From assembly GCF_016920785.2 (NCBI RefSeq), contig NW_024609884.1, positions 32,904,080 through 32,968,079 on the forward strand: DNA of 64,000 nt. The letters run 5' to 3'. Below, piece by piece: positions 43,791 through 54,778 of this stretch. The DNA comes from Ixodes scapularis. Lineage: Eukaryota; Arthropoda; Arachnida; Ixodida; Ixodidae. Each line of letters opens with the position of its first letter. Position 1 is the stretch's first letter. The notes under the pieces are model-generated. The model was not told where the DNA came from. It did not search any database and worked only from the letters and a program-made list of their open reading frames with translations. The position numbers were made by a program, and so were the translations under genes.

Positions 43791-45081
43791 AACTGTGTGA
43801 GTGGTTGCGTACGCGGGTAGTATCTAAAAGAAGTGATTGGCGCCTAATAATTTTTAACAACGCGGTTTTCTTTGGTATATTTGTGTTGCGTTTCGCGTAA
43901 ACGGCTGACGAAAGATGTGATAGATATAATTCTTCCCACATCATTGTACCGTACATTTTACAGTGAGGGCCCGGGGCAAGACGTGTTGAAACGAGTCAAA
44001 AGGATGGTTATCCCCGCACACACTAAAACTTTTTTTTTTTTTCAAGTATAGCCAAACGTTGCCCGTCAAGGCTTGCCTAGCTGCGAAGGGAGTACCCATC
44101 GCATGCACCGACAACTGTATACTATGTAAGAAAACGGGAAACTCTCGAACACATTTTCTTAGACTGCTGGGATGCAGTATTCTTTTGGACGTTCTGGAAA
44201 GGACTTTCAAAAAGGACCTCCCACTTACGCCCCAAAGAATTCGGTTTCTACCAGTTGAAGAGGACGATGGAGTCTCCGACTGCAGGAGTTCGACATGACT
44301 GTGGTCTACAACTCAGGCCGCAAGCACAGCGACGCCGACTGCCTGTCCAAAGCCCCTGTCGAGACATCTCCCGGTAGCAGCGACGACGATGACAACAAGT
44401 GCTTTCTAGGCGCAGTGGATACCGACGACATGGCACGACGTTGAAGAGACGATCCCGAGTTGCGCGCGATAATCGAGCACCTCGAAGGACGAGGGGGTGC
44501 TATCCCCCGTGTCTTCTCGAGACCCCTGCCGACCTACGTCCTCCGGCAAGGTGTACTTTACAAGGAGAACTTCGGAGACAACTGCTTGCCATGCCTGCTG
44601 GTAATTCCTACCGACCTCAGAGAGGATATTTTCCAAGCCTGCCACGACGACCCGACGTCCGGACACCTTTGTTACAGCCGTTCGCTGGCCCGAATTCGTG
44701 AAATGTATTACTGGCCCAAGCACCCGATGACCGTTCACTTTTACTGACGATCGTGCCACGAGTGCCAGCGACGCAAGAGACCGCCGACGAAGCCGGCGGG
44801 TCTCCTGCAGCCGATTGCTCCCCCGACCGCGTACCGTTCCAGCAGATCGGAATGAATCTACTTAGTCCTTTCCCACCATCGACGCAAGGAAACAGATGGA
44901 TAATCGTCGGGACCGATTATCTCACACGGTACGCCGAAACGAAAGCCCTTCCATCATGTTGAAGTCCGCAATATTTTCATCGAGTCCATTGTCCTCCGGC
45001 ATGGCGCCCCCGAAGTCCTCATTACAGACCGTGGATCATCGTTCATGGCTTAGCTGACGCAAGAGATCCTTCGCCTCGGTA

Positions 45082-45242
45082 GGGAGTTTTCGCAGATCGT
45101 TTTCGCCGTCGCGCAAGGCCCTCCGCAACCTGATACGATAGCGGGAACTCCACAGTCAAGGCTATCGGCGCGCAGGCGCAGTAGCAACTTCTTCGTTGCG
45201 GAACGCTTAGCGGAGGGGGCAGCGCGGTCTACGAAAACTCCC
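45082..45242. mobile_element. 161-bp TA-flanked MITE in Gypsy integrase
   Basis: The ends GGGAGTTTTCG and CGAAAACTCCC are inverse copies, and TA flanks both sides (45080-45081, 45243-45244). Without it the Gypsy frame reads on through GGTAATAGCACC. There is no coding sequence. Confidence 0.9.
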
Positions 45243-45339
45243 TAATAGCACCAGCCTCCGTCGAACCGCAGAAAAAATGGACTATCAGAACGGCTGAACA
45301 AAACCATCGCCGACATGATCTCCCTCCATGTATGTCGAC

Positions 45340-46602
45340 TGTCACAGAATTCGACTATTTTTTCTCTTTGTTGGGGCTTTCTCGAGGGAGCGCATCCGGT
45401 CGTCGGTCATCCCTTTTCCCGAGCGGGTGGGCTAAGTTCATCGTCTGGTTCTGTTTCGCAGCCCCCGCTAATCAGGAACGGCAGGAGAGGTCCCCCTCGA
45501 AGGGGGTGCGGCGGTGTGCTTTGTTCCCGACTCGGGCGGGCTCTTTTTCGTTCATGTAAAAGGAAAATGGGAAACTGAGGACCACAGCTTGGTTTCAAGC
45601 CAGGTCAAGGCAGTGTATGCAGAGACTTGGCCGGGGGTGGACGCGACGCAAAAATTGGGAGCGACAGCGGGAGCAGCGGAACGGTGAACGCGGCAAGAGC
45701 TCGGAGTGACTCTGCAGGCCCCCAACTGTGCGTGCTCGTGGATGAGTGTTGTGCCGAGGAGCATCGCGTGGAGCATCCAAGCACTCACAGACATCCCCGT
45801 TTCGACCAGCTTCGCAACGGGCCCGCGTCACCCACACCACTCTCCGGTCTCAGGTTCGCACCACTCACACTCGAAGAATTGTATACTTTTTAGAGCTTTT
45901 TGGGTCGTCAAGGGGACAGGACGTTCGTGGTTGCGGGATGACGCCGGCGAGAATCGCGGCCCGGCAACGCGATACTTTCTGAGGCTTTTTGGTCGTCATC
46001 GCCGCCGTCTTCCTGCTAGCTCATCACCCCCGAGAACCCGACGATGCCCCTTCAACACCAAATTTGAGAGAGACCCGCCTGTTCGGTATTTTTACGAACG
46101 TTTTATTTTATGTGCTCTCCGTCCGTAGCTTTTTTCTTTTATTTCATTTTATGGTGTTCTATTTAGAACGTTAGTATTGCTGTTGCGCGCCGCATGTTCG
46201 GACTTTCTAATTAATGTGTAGGTTGTTTTACAACCCTGAAGTTGCTGTAGCGCACCGACCGTTTTCTCTTTTTTCTTTTAGTCTTCAATATTTAGTGGAA
46301 TTCCGTGTAAACTCCCCCCCCCCCCCCCCCTTTTTTTTTTCTTTTAGTCTTTGCTTATGCGCCAAACCTCAAAATCTATATTTCTATTTTTTTTTTCATG
46401 TAAATATATTGTTCCTTGTTCGAACGATGTGTGTCCGCCTGAGCTCATTGCGTTCTTCTCCAACTTGGGTACACGCGCCAAACGCGCGGGCTGACCGGCC
46501 TTATCAAAAATAACTGTTATTCACAGTCGTTGTAGAGGGCCGGCGGTCGAACCGTTGAGGGAGAGTCGCGCCTCTAACCTCCAGGCGGGGGCGACCGTGA
46601 CA
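45340..46602. mobile_element. Solo LTR, 1263 bp
   Basis: It starts TGTCACAG and ends CCGTGACA and is flanked by the 5-bp duplication TCGAC (45335-45339 and 46603-46607). These are the hallmarks of an LTR-retrotransposon insertion reduced to one LTR by recombination. It contains a poly-C/poly-T tract at 46313-46342. No open frame in it is protein-like. Confidence 0.9.
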
Positions 46603-46645
46603 TCGACGTAGAGCACAAGACATGGGACGAGGTGTTACCCGTCAC

Positions 46646-47569
46646 CAGGGATGGGCAAAATACATGCAAATATGTATCGAAATACAAATACAAAATACTT
46701 CGTCAAAAATGTATTTAATTACAAATCTAATTACATTTCCAAAAAACATTTAAGTACAAGATACAAATACAACCAAATGTATTTGGTCTCCTCCAAATAC
46801 TTTTCCAAATACATTCCTCAAAATTTGCGTCAGCGACTTCAGGGCACCTGCAACGGGTTTCTGGGTATCTCATTTTAATTTTGCATCGCACACTCGGGAA
46901 TTAGTGTCCCAGGCTCTAGTAATGTAATAGAAATATAATCACAAAAAGATGTAATCAGCTTGGACGTAATAGGTGAAAAAGGTACAGAGCTTCAAGCAGC
47001 TTTTTTTGTCGATTACATTTTGGTATAGACCAACAAAGAACCGAAACGACCAAGACGCGCAGCACTAGCTAGAGAATTTTTTATTGCTGCAACTCGCACC
47101 AATTACAAAAACCTGGACGACCCGCCCATTTAGAATGTTCCAGGCAAAAATATGGAAGGAAATCAGGCTGGAAAGCATCACAAGTTGTCACAGGAACTTA
47201 TTTAGCCAGTCTGCCTGTGAATGTCGATTTCGTCACTATTCTTGCCCTGGACTAGCACCGTAATCACAAAGTCACTAAACCCTTGTGCTTGATTGAGAGA
47301 CACTGCATTTGGTGCAGAACGTAGTTTTCTTCCTGCTCTAGACACGTCTTAGGATGAGCAAAATGAGTCGTGACAATAAATTTGAGGGTTTTATTTTTGC
47401 CCACAAAATTGTGTTTAATTGCAATTGTATTTGAAATACCCACGTTTTAGTATTTAAATACACACGTCAAATACATTACTCAATTTGTAATTAAATACAA
47501 ATGCAAAATACACAAAGTATTTAAAATACGTATTTCCAATACTTGTATTTGAAATACTGCCCATCCCTG
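46646..47569. mobile_element. hAT-like non-autonomous element
   Basis: Ends are CAGGGATGGGCA and TGCCCATCCCTG, with CCCGTCAC at 46638-46645 and 47570-47577. The subterminal regions are rich in AAATAC/GTATTT words, likely transposase-binding arrays. It is 924 bp with no transposase. Confidence 0.9.
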
Positions 47570-48174
47570 CCCGTCACGTTTGCTTACAACAGGTGCAAGA
47601 GACCACAAGAACCGTTTCAGCTGGTGCATGGCCGAAAAGTAACGACCATGCTCGACGCGATGCTGCCCCACGAACCAGCTGACGATGGGAGCCCCGACGC
47701 CCAGGAGGTTGCTCAACGAGCCGAAAAAGCTCGCTAGCTCGCCCGACTTCGAATTCAAGATCAACAATGTGTCGACGACGCCCCAGTACAACCTTCGCCG
47801 GATCGACGTTCGCTTCAAGCCCGAAGACTGTGTGTGGGTCTGGACACCGGTACCACGACGCGGTCTAAGCGAGAAACTCCTGAAGCGCTACTTCGGACCC
47901 TACAAAGTACTTCGTTTACTCGGGGATCTGAACTGCGAGATGGTGCCCGACGGAACACGGACTTCATCACGCTGCCCTTCACGACCGGAAGTCGTCCAGG
48001 TCGTGCGCCTCAAGTCGTACTACAATCGATAGGACTGTGAATTGCGTTTTGTACTACGGTCGATAGGATTGTGTTTTACAAGACTTCGTATAGTTTGTCC
48101 TTATTTTTGTTTGTCGCTGTTTTGTTTCCCGGCATGTGGCATCAAGACGATGCGCTTTTAAAAGGGGGGAGTAA

Positions 48175-48700
48175 TGCCACGCGCGTCGCTGAGAAGGCGC
48201 GTACGTAGCCGAATCGGTAAAGAAAAAAAAGTATATGTGGCCGAATGGTTACCGTGCTGGGCTGTCGCGCGAAGGATCTGGGTTCGATTGCAGAAAGCGG
48301 AATGTCTTTTATTCATTCTTTCTACTTGGCGTTCTCGCGAATACGAGATCTTTCACGTCTGATGTAGTTACGAGTGTCCTACGCGCCGAACGTTCTAGGC
48401 CCAATGTTCCAGTAACCCACGCGGCTACAAAAGGTGCTCCGCGTGGAAAGCCGAAGTCAGTCTCGGCTCGGCGTTCGATCCTGCTGTTACGCCGACTTCG
48501 ACGTCCGCGACCCTCAGTTGTTGTCGTCTGTCCCCTTTTTGTTTTGAACACAAGTTCGCCCCATTAAGCGTTTCAGTTTTCTCAGTTATTCTTTGTTTCG
48601 TCACCTCTTCATTCGTGATACTATTGCCTCCATGACAAGACTACGGTGTCTTGCGGATCGAGTGATGTCTCACCCTACATCTTGTTATTAAGGGCACCTT
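48175..48700 (+). other. Probable Gypsy 3' LTR, end not defined
   Basis: Starts right after the polypurine tract. It includes a TACAAAAGG promoter-like element at about 48424. I could not find a matching end with CA and a target duplication, and without a 5' LTR the length cannot be set. Confidence 0.4.
48232..48306 (+). repeat. tRNA-like segment (SINE head or tRNA pseudogene)
   Basis: TGGCCGAATGG resembles a polymerase III A box and, 33 nt downstream, GGTTCGATTGC resembles a B box. The acceptor stem does not pair well. It may be a tRNA-derived SINE head inserted in the LTR. Confidence 0.45.
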
Positions 48701-49359
48701 TTGTAAAGCGTAATCTCACAGCCTACACTAATACAAAAGAAACAAATTTGTTTCAATAAAACGGTGAAAGTAGTTCGCGATCGGAAACTGCATTTGTGGC
48801 TCGGCGCGCTGTTCACGTACGGATAATACTCGGCTCTGTAGACTGAATCGAGAAACCACTCTCGACGACTGGGCAAAGAGCGCGATTTTCGCTCCTTCCC
48901 CTTTTAGCCCAGCATAGCCAGCATAGCAACGACAGAGTGCATTACGCGCCTGTTATCTCCGAGGCAGAGTCCGCGAACAAAAGAGTACTGACACACTCAC
49001 CGGATGACGCCACCGAATAGCTGGAAGTATATGTCGAGACATTTTTAGCCTTTCACTAAACTGTACCCTTGCCCAACTTATTTCACGGCAGAAATGTGAT
49101 TAGCGAATCCTAGTATATACAAATTAAAAATATATATATAGAAATTCATCATTTATTATAAATACCTGCTGGCTCCCTTCCGCATGTGTCGGAGCGAAAT
49201 ATTTTCCAATATAGAAATTATAAAGAGTCTTTTTTAGCAATTCAGGGTACCCGAAAAGATTCTTAAAACAATATCTAGAAACATAACTTCTGGGAGCTAG
49301 TATTGTTTCTTTTTTCCTCTAACCTCCGTTGGGTGCCGTTGCAGTCTGCAGTTTTCTTA
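48701..49359. other. Region without a recognised gene
   Basis: A/T-rich sequence. This is the distal upstream region of the TRAF-like gene if the hAT-like element at 49368-52286 is disregarded. Confidence 0.4.
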
Positions 49360-49367
49360 TCTGCTTC

Positions 49368-52286
49368 CATAGGCGTGCGCAGGATTTTTCATTAGGGGGG
49401 GGCGAGGTTTCCCCAAAGCGCCCCCGCCGCCGCCCCCCCCCCCCCCCCCCCCCCCCGCTTTCTATCAACGCACTCCCACTGATGCCCTTGCGCGCATATT
49501 GTAGTGCTGAGACGAGATATGGTTATGAAACATTTATTTCAACAATATTGAATTGTAACATATATAAATATTATTAAGCAGTGGGTTTCACTTTCTTGTG
49601 AAACGTCCGCAAAGGATGGCAGTCCCTGCGCAGCGGAGGCGTCAGTGACACAACGCGCATACAAAATTTTTTTATTCTTTCTAAACCAGAGAAAGATACG
49701 ACACATATGCCATCTTTAACAGCACAAAATATTTAAAAATATTGCCTCAACGTGACTCTGCTAGTATGGAAAATATAGTATACATACAGGGCAAACGCAT
49801 GGGTGCACCTACACATGGCGAAAGCTGTCATATGGCGTCTGCAACGTTCATGCAGAGGACGAAAAACGCCACCCAATACACAGCGTAATAGCAAAGCTTA
49901 AAAGCGCGAGAATATACCACAGATTAAAAATACGAGAAACAACAAGTTACAATATTTAGTAATTATTAAAGATAAACGCTATGACATGCCATTTTTTTTC
50001 TTCTGAGCATCCAAATGTACAGTTGGTAATCTTACTTTCTGGCGCTTGATAAAACATGTAATAGAAAGTAGAAACAACAAGATAACACGGACGCATTATG
50101 TCATGCTCAACAAACATTATACAAACTAATGGATATGTTATGTGGTGGTAAAAATATTTTATGACTAGATTACTGAAAATGTGTAGCACGTGGGAGATAT
50201 ACGCCTCGCAAGTGGGCTCATTTTCGTCTTCTGCGCATGAGAAAGGAAGTAGCGGTGACGTCAGAACGCCGAGCCCTGATTGGCTGATCGCGACCCCCTA
50301 TCTGAGCGTCGTCTGCTCCTTTGCAACGTCGTCTGCTCGCAACATCGTCTGCGTCTGTCTTACCTTTCCTGCGACTTTCGGAAGTGCAGGTCTTTACGAG
50401 CTCAACTTAGCCTTTCAGAGAGGGCAGACGAAATAACTCGAGCGGAACGTTGTTTTTGTCTCACAACTAACAGACGCCCATCAAGAAGAGAAGTCAAGGG
50501 ACTCACTGGCGAGGTGTCCCGAGGCGCCGAGGTTTGTTTGCTAAAAACCGAGAGTGAGCGTGTTAGTGTCCGGAAGTTCCCTCCCAAATACTTTTCCCCT
50601 CATTTCGTGTGCGGCGAGACCCCCCATTCTTTCACGGCGTCGGCGAGTTGGCGCAGTTAACGTCGTCTGCTTTACGTCTGCTAGTCAAAGCGATGGCTGC
50701 TTTACTTTTGCTGCGTCTGTCGGAGATTCACCGCTTTTTCACCGGCGAGAGTCAGCGTTGCCTCGGGAAACAAGGGGATAACAAGAGGAAGAAATTGACC
50801 TCTTACTCTAAACTTGAGGTCAGCGATCAAAGTATAATACGGAAGGGTTCGCAAGGGTCGCGCGGGCATATTCCATTCAGCACGCCAGCCGATCGTGGGC
50901 AGACGGTCGCTGAGTCGCGGAGTGCCTGCTAGGCCTAACTGCCGTGCTCGCTTGGTCGCGTTCGGTGGAATCGTGGCCGTTGGAGCTTTTCCCGAGTGTT
51001 TGTGGATTCAGCGTTCTTGTTCGTCGTGATCTGTTTCAAGTACTTTTTACTTTTTTCTTGCTGCTTGAAGTTGGGACGCGTGAGAAGCGCACCTAGAAAA
51101 ATAAACGTCCGTGGGTCGTCGCGACCGCGATGCTGTCGGCTATGCTGATTTGATCGTAAGTGCGTAAAGCTTCCGAGCTGTCGTAGGATTTCGTCGTAAC
51201 CTGCGCAGAATTTACGAAAATTTCGTTTCGTGAATACGAATTTGTTCTTAAGTTATATCTTACGCACATTTTTGGCATAAGATCGTTTCGTGAATCTGGT
51301 CTCTGCACTTTCGAAAGTCGCAGGAAAGGTAAGACAGCCGCAGACGACGTTGCAAAGGAGCAGACGACGCTCAGATAGGGGGCCGCGATCAGCCAATCAG
51401 GGCTCGGCGTTCTGACGTCACCGCTACCCCCTGCGCGAGAAGCAGACGAGCTTGCCCTCCGCATAGTACTTTTCACCAATCGTGAAAAGTGTAAAGCAAA
51501 CTTCTACGGGATTTTGTCGTGAACTGTTCGATGACTGACGGCGTCGCGGCGTGTTTTTATGGTTTTTTTTTTTTTTTCTTTTTTTCGTTTGGCGCACTAG
51601 AGGGAGGGAACTTTGGCGTCGGTGTTTTATGCCGTCGAGGCCTCCTGCGCTGCCCAGAGGGTGCTGCGGATAAGACTTGTTAGGAGTTGTTTTGGGTAGT
51701 AGAAATTTTAGCGGCTCAAGCTGTCACGCATGCAGAAGCGTGCCTGCTCTGGTGCGGAGCGCGAGATCACGATGAAAATACGAAGGCAGAACAAAACTTC
51801 GAACGCCGTCAAAGCTAAGACTCTGAGAGCGTGAGCCAATAGATGCCGTTTCACGCGTTCCAAAGTAGACATCAAAAAAAAAAAAATTAAAGCGTCGCGA
51901 CACAGGTGTTGTGACGTCACCACCCAGAGCTAAGAGACGCGTGCTCTAGCGGTGGTGTCATGAATTTGGCTCTTTTGATTCTCTTGCAACGTTGAGTTTG
52001 GCCGATTTCTGGCGTTCAAAGTTGTTTTTTCGCTCTTTAGCACCACATAGAATTGAAAAAGCTCGACCAACGTGCCATAAGTAAGGCTATGCTCAATCAG
52101 GTGAGCTTGTACTACCCAAAATGAGGGCGCTACCGTTTGTTCAAAGCTTCAGCGCAGGAGGCCTCGGCGCCGTCGCGCCTCGAGTCGGGCCAACTTTGCC
52201 CCCCCCCCCCCCCCCCCTAGATGATTAGAGGGGGTGGCCGTCCCCCCTGCCCCCCCCCCCCCCCCCCCCCTGTGCGCACGCCTATG
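49368..52286. mobile_element. hAT-like element upstream of the TRAF-like gene
   Basis: Ends are CATAGGCGTGCGCA and TGCGCACGCCTATG, perfect 14-bp inverted repeats, flanked by TCTGCTTC at 49360-49367 and 52287-52294. Poly-C tracts lie near both ends (49433-49456, 52199-52217, 52248-52270). The interior holds the inverted repeat structure at about 50230-51425. No transposase is seen. Confidence 0.9.
50230..51425. repeat. Inverted-repeat unit containing repeat copy 2
   Basis: Arms of about 160 bp, 50230-50395 and 51300-51425, share TAGCGGTGACGTCAGAACGC and CTGATTGGCTGATCGCG, CTTACCTTTCCTGCGACTTT and others in inverse orientation. Between them 50750-51310 matches the repeat at 34154-35820, without the foldback element present there. 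It may be a separate element inserted in the hAT or its own interior. Confidence 0.7.
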
Positions 52287-52453
52287 TCTGCTTCAGCCCA
52301 TTTCGCGCAAGAATGCAATCGCAAAGCTATTGCGGGAGACCGTGAGACACTCGCAAATCAAGCTTCAAATCGTCATCTGATGTGAGTTCCCTCTGTCTAA
52401 AACCCCACGTTTAACAACTTCCCTTCTACCGTTTGGAAAGAGACTTCAACAGT

Positions 52454-53248
52454 ATGTCCAGGATCTACATCCTCAAGAGGTTTCAGGGCGCTTGGAACGG
52501 GGAGCCCGTAAAGATTGTAAGTGAGCAACGATGGAGGCGTGTGCGGCCATGTTCCTCGTGCGGCGCTGTGACAAAAGAAGTTATATTGCTGCCCTGCTCC
52601 GATGTCCTATGTTGCGGGTGCCACTGGGAAATGCAGACGCCTGGACAAGCCTCACTCTGCTCTCGCGACGGGCGCGCATTTACAGAGAGCCAAATCCAGT
52701 ACTTCATGACCCCCGTGGAAAACGTGCTAGAGCTTCTTGTGAAGTGCCCCAATGAGAAGATCGGCTGTGGCTTCGTGTGTGCGCTCGGGACACTGTACTC
52801 TCATCTGTCCAACTCATGCGAATTCAAGTCTACGAAAGAAGCCGCACCGAGAGCTTGTTCTAGTTTGTGCCTACGAGGGTTCTCCCCGAACTGTTTCCAT
52901 CAGCCTCCAGCTAGACAGAACCAGGACATCGAGACGTCTAATCTACCGGCACCTGAACCAAAGCTCACCACCAAAGATAAAGCTGAACAAGTGTTAAGGA
53001 TGCTAGAGAAGCTCGGTTACGTCGAACCACGTTCAGGCCATGCACCGATCGACTCGAGCTCGCTAGATGCATCCTACCCCCGCCAAGGAAAGTATTTGGA
53101 GCAACTACTACCCTCACCCGATCTCGTCGGAGCATTACTGCTACGCGCTACCAGGCGATTACCGAACACCACAAGGGCCACGACCACCCACACCACCACA
53201 ACCACAGCGACAAGAGAGACAGAATGGTGCCAGATGCTCCAGATGTGA
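52454..53248 (+). CDS. TRAF-like RING/zinc-finger protein, probably frameshifted near the 3' end
   Basis: The first ATG (52454) opens a frame of 264 codons. Residues about 28-70 form a RING-like motif (CSSCGAV, LLPCSDVLCCGCH, LCSRDGRAF). Residues about 95-120 form a TRAF-type zinc finger (VKCPNEKIGCGF with a histidine and cysteine in YSHLSNSCEF). Such proteins are usually signalling adaptors or ubiquitin ligases, and this form belongs to a family expanded in ticks. The C-terminal MATH/TRAF domain is absent. After the run CCCCC at 53080-53084 the neighbouring frame (to 53372) is a better protein: rich in Pro, Tyr and Gln and with CSRCDTLIAIMVQLVRSIYAM. A one-base change there may have altered the end. 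Single exon, no introns seen. A hAT-like element sits about 165 bp upstream of the ATG. Confidence 0.65.
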   Translation: MSRIYILKRFQGAWNGEPVKIVSEQRWRRVRPCSSCGAVTKEVILLPCSDVLCCGCHWEMQTPGQASLCSRDGRAFTESQIQYFMTPVENVLELLVKCPNEKIGCGFVCALGTLYSHLSNSCEFKSTKEAAPRACSSLCLRGFSPNCFHQPPARQNQDIETSNLPAPEPKLTTKDKAEQVLRMLEKLGYVEPRSGHAPIDSSSLDASYPRQGKYLEQLLPSPDLVGALLLRATRRLPNTTRATTTHTTTTTATRETEWCQMLQM

Positions 53249-53372
53249 TACGTTGATCGCTATAATGGTACAGTTGGTCCGCAGTATTTATGCAATGGGT
53301 TCGGATCACTTCGAAATCATGAGCACGCCTGCCGAAGTGATTGATCAATTGAGGAGCATGCCTGTAAATTAG
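53080..53372 (+). CDS. Alternative C-terminal frame of the TRAF-like gene
   Basis: In the +1 frame relative to the main frame, the sequence is open from the CCCCC run to TAA at 53370-53372. It encodes a Pro/Tyr-rich segment (YALPGDYRTPQGPRPPTPPQ) and a possible helix ending STPAEVIDQLRSMPVN. Low-complexity Thr repeats in the other frame (TTHTTTTT) suggest that this one is the original. Confidence 0.4.
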
Positions 53373-53575
53373 CGCCGGTAACGCTCACATGGAGACTACA
53401 GTAGTGGCTGGCCAACTGCCATGTAAAGCTGTCTACATTCCTGATTATTTCCGATAACCGCGTGTGAGTTGCATATGTTTTCTGGTTGTATCTGAATCGA
53501 ACGTTAGTTTAGATTTTGGCACCATTGTTGTAGTTTATATTACGGCAAGTTGAGCTAGTTGGCTGTGCATTTCAG

Positions 53576-54457
53576 CCCTTTGAACGGCCTCAAAAGGAAC
53601 AGCCCGTTTGTGCGTTCTGAGCTCCTGATAGTAAGAGAGAATGTATCGTGCTACTTCAAGGATCTACGGAATGTTCGATTCGTCACGAGCGTACATGGGA
53701 TCATGATGTTAAAATCCTGAGACTGGGAAGGAAACCTGAAAGGAAAAAGTGTAAGAAGCCACAGAAATAAGGGGACAGGCTAATGTCTCAAAGGGAACAG
53801 CCCTTTGAACGGTTTTAAAGGGAAGAGCCCGTTTGTGCGTCCTGAGCTCCTGATAGTAAGAGATAATGTATCGTGCTGCTTCAAGGATATACGCAATGTT
53901 CGATTCGTCACGAGCGTACGTGATGTTAAAATCCTGAGACTGGGAAGGAAACCTGAAAGGAAAAAGTGTAAGAAGTCACGGAAATAAGGGGACGGGCTAA
54001 CGTCTCAAAAGGAACAGCCCTTTGAACGGTCTCAAAGGGAACAGCCCGTTTGTGCGTTCTGAGCTCCTGATAGTAAAAGAGAATGTATCGTGCTGTTTCA
54101 AGGATATACGGAACGTTCGATCCGTCACGAGCGTACATGGGGTCAGGATGTTAAAATCCTGAGACTGGGAAGGAAACCTGAAGGGAAAAAGTGTAAGAAG
54201 TCACGGAAATAAGGGGACAGGCTAACGTCTCAAAGGGAACAGCCCTTTGAACGGTCTCAAAGAACGCACAAACAGCCCGTTTGTGCGTTCTGAGCTCCTG
54301 ATAGTAAGAGAGAATGTATCGTGCTGCTTCGAGGATATACGGAACGTTCGATTCGTCACGAGCGTACATGGGATCATGATGTTAAAATCCTGAGAATGGG
54401 AAGGAAGGAAGGAAGGAAGACACAAAAATAAGGGGACAGGCTAACGTCCCAGAGGGA
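53576..54457. repeat. Four tandem repeats of about 220 bp
   Basis: Units begin at CCCTTTGAACGG at 53576, 53801, 54018 and 54243 (spacing 225, 217 and 225). Each holds CAGCCCGTTTGTGCGT, CTGAGCTCCTGATAGTAA and CACGAGCGTAC. On the minus strand units 3 and 4 (and the others with changes) encode a ~70-residue frame (NVPYILE, SYYQELRTHKRA) without similarity to a known family. Unit 4 has an extra AACGCACAAAC that pairs with the following GTTTGTGCGTT. Confidence 0.9.
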
Positions 54458-54691
54458 AGAGCCCCACAATTCCCCTCGCCATAACATCTCCTGGGACTTT
54501 CCGAAGAGGTATATTGCCAAATTACCTAAACATCACGGAGAATTCTGGGAACCTAGGTACACGTGCTGCACGCACTCGCCTTATCTGTAGTGAAGATTCC
54601 AAGTAAATAACCGAAATCAAACGTTGGGGAACGCGCGTGCAAATAGCCATTTGTTTTTCGGTTTTGGCTTTAGAATAATTACTGCTGTAGA

Positions 54692-54718
54692 AGGCAGTAC
54701 GCGCAGCGCGTACTGCCT
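54692..54718. repeat. 13-bp perfect hairpin
   Basis: Arms AGGCAGTACGCGC (54692-54704) and GCGCGTACTGCCT (54706-54718) around a single A. No U-tract follows. Confidence 0.85.
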
Positions 54719-54778
54719 GGAAACCGTGACAAGACGCTTGCAAGTACTGCCTCTGGGAGCCGCCACCTTGCTGCTGGT

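Larger units (their letters stand above)
41730..44262 (+). mobile_element. LINE 2 (L1/Tx1-like), truncated by junction with Gypsy
   Basis: RT and 3' sequence of a LINE different from the first: LAEVERAIDHLKPGKSSGRDG, GAYRPINLTNINYNILMKIL, TCGIKGRSIFTNVHVAR, LLQVHLEKAFDRASHD, GLFSSVRQGCPLSPLL and, near the end, NCILCKKTGNSRTHF, the terminal zinc knuckle. It ends around 44262, where Gypsy sequence begins, so both elements were cut at this join. Stops and poly-T insertions disable it. Confidence 0.7.
44264..48031 (+). pseudogene. Gypsy pol C-terminal part: RNase H end and integrase, interrupted
   Basis: The first residues read LQEFDMTVVYNSGRKHSDAD, the C-terminal end of Gypsy RNase H. The integrase zinc finger follows (H...H in DDPTSGH and REMYYWP, C...C in CHECQRRKR), then the core with GTDYLTRYAE, ITDRG and a NG-x-x-ERLNK-like segment, and the C-terminal part with VWVWTPVPRRGLSEKLL and RYFGPYKVLR, ending KSYYNR at 48031. 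Several stops, frameshifts and three insertions disrupt it. Confidence 0.75.
44264..48175 (+). mobile_element. Gypsy-type LTR retrotransposon fragment with three nested insertions
   Basis: It begins inside the RNase H region and runs through integrase to the polypurine tract AAAAGGGGGGAG (48161-48172), followed by a probable 3' LTR starting TGCCACGCGCG at 48175. The 5' LTR, gag, protease and RT are missing because of the junction with LINE 2. It is split by a MITE (45082-45242), a solo LTR (45340-46602) and a hAT-like element (46646-47569). Confidence 0.8.

Noticed and set aside
53576..54457. Multi-copy small gene family
   Set aside because: The frame is not preserved in units 1 and 2 without changes, and the units are plain tandem repeats; no start signal or family similarity.
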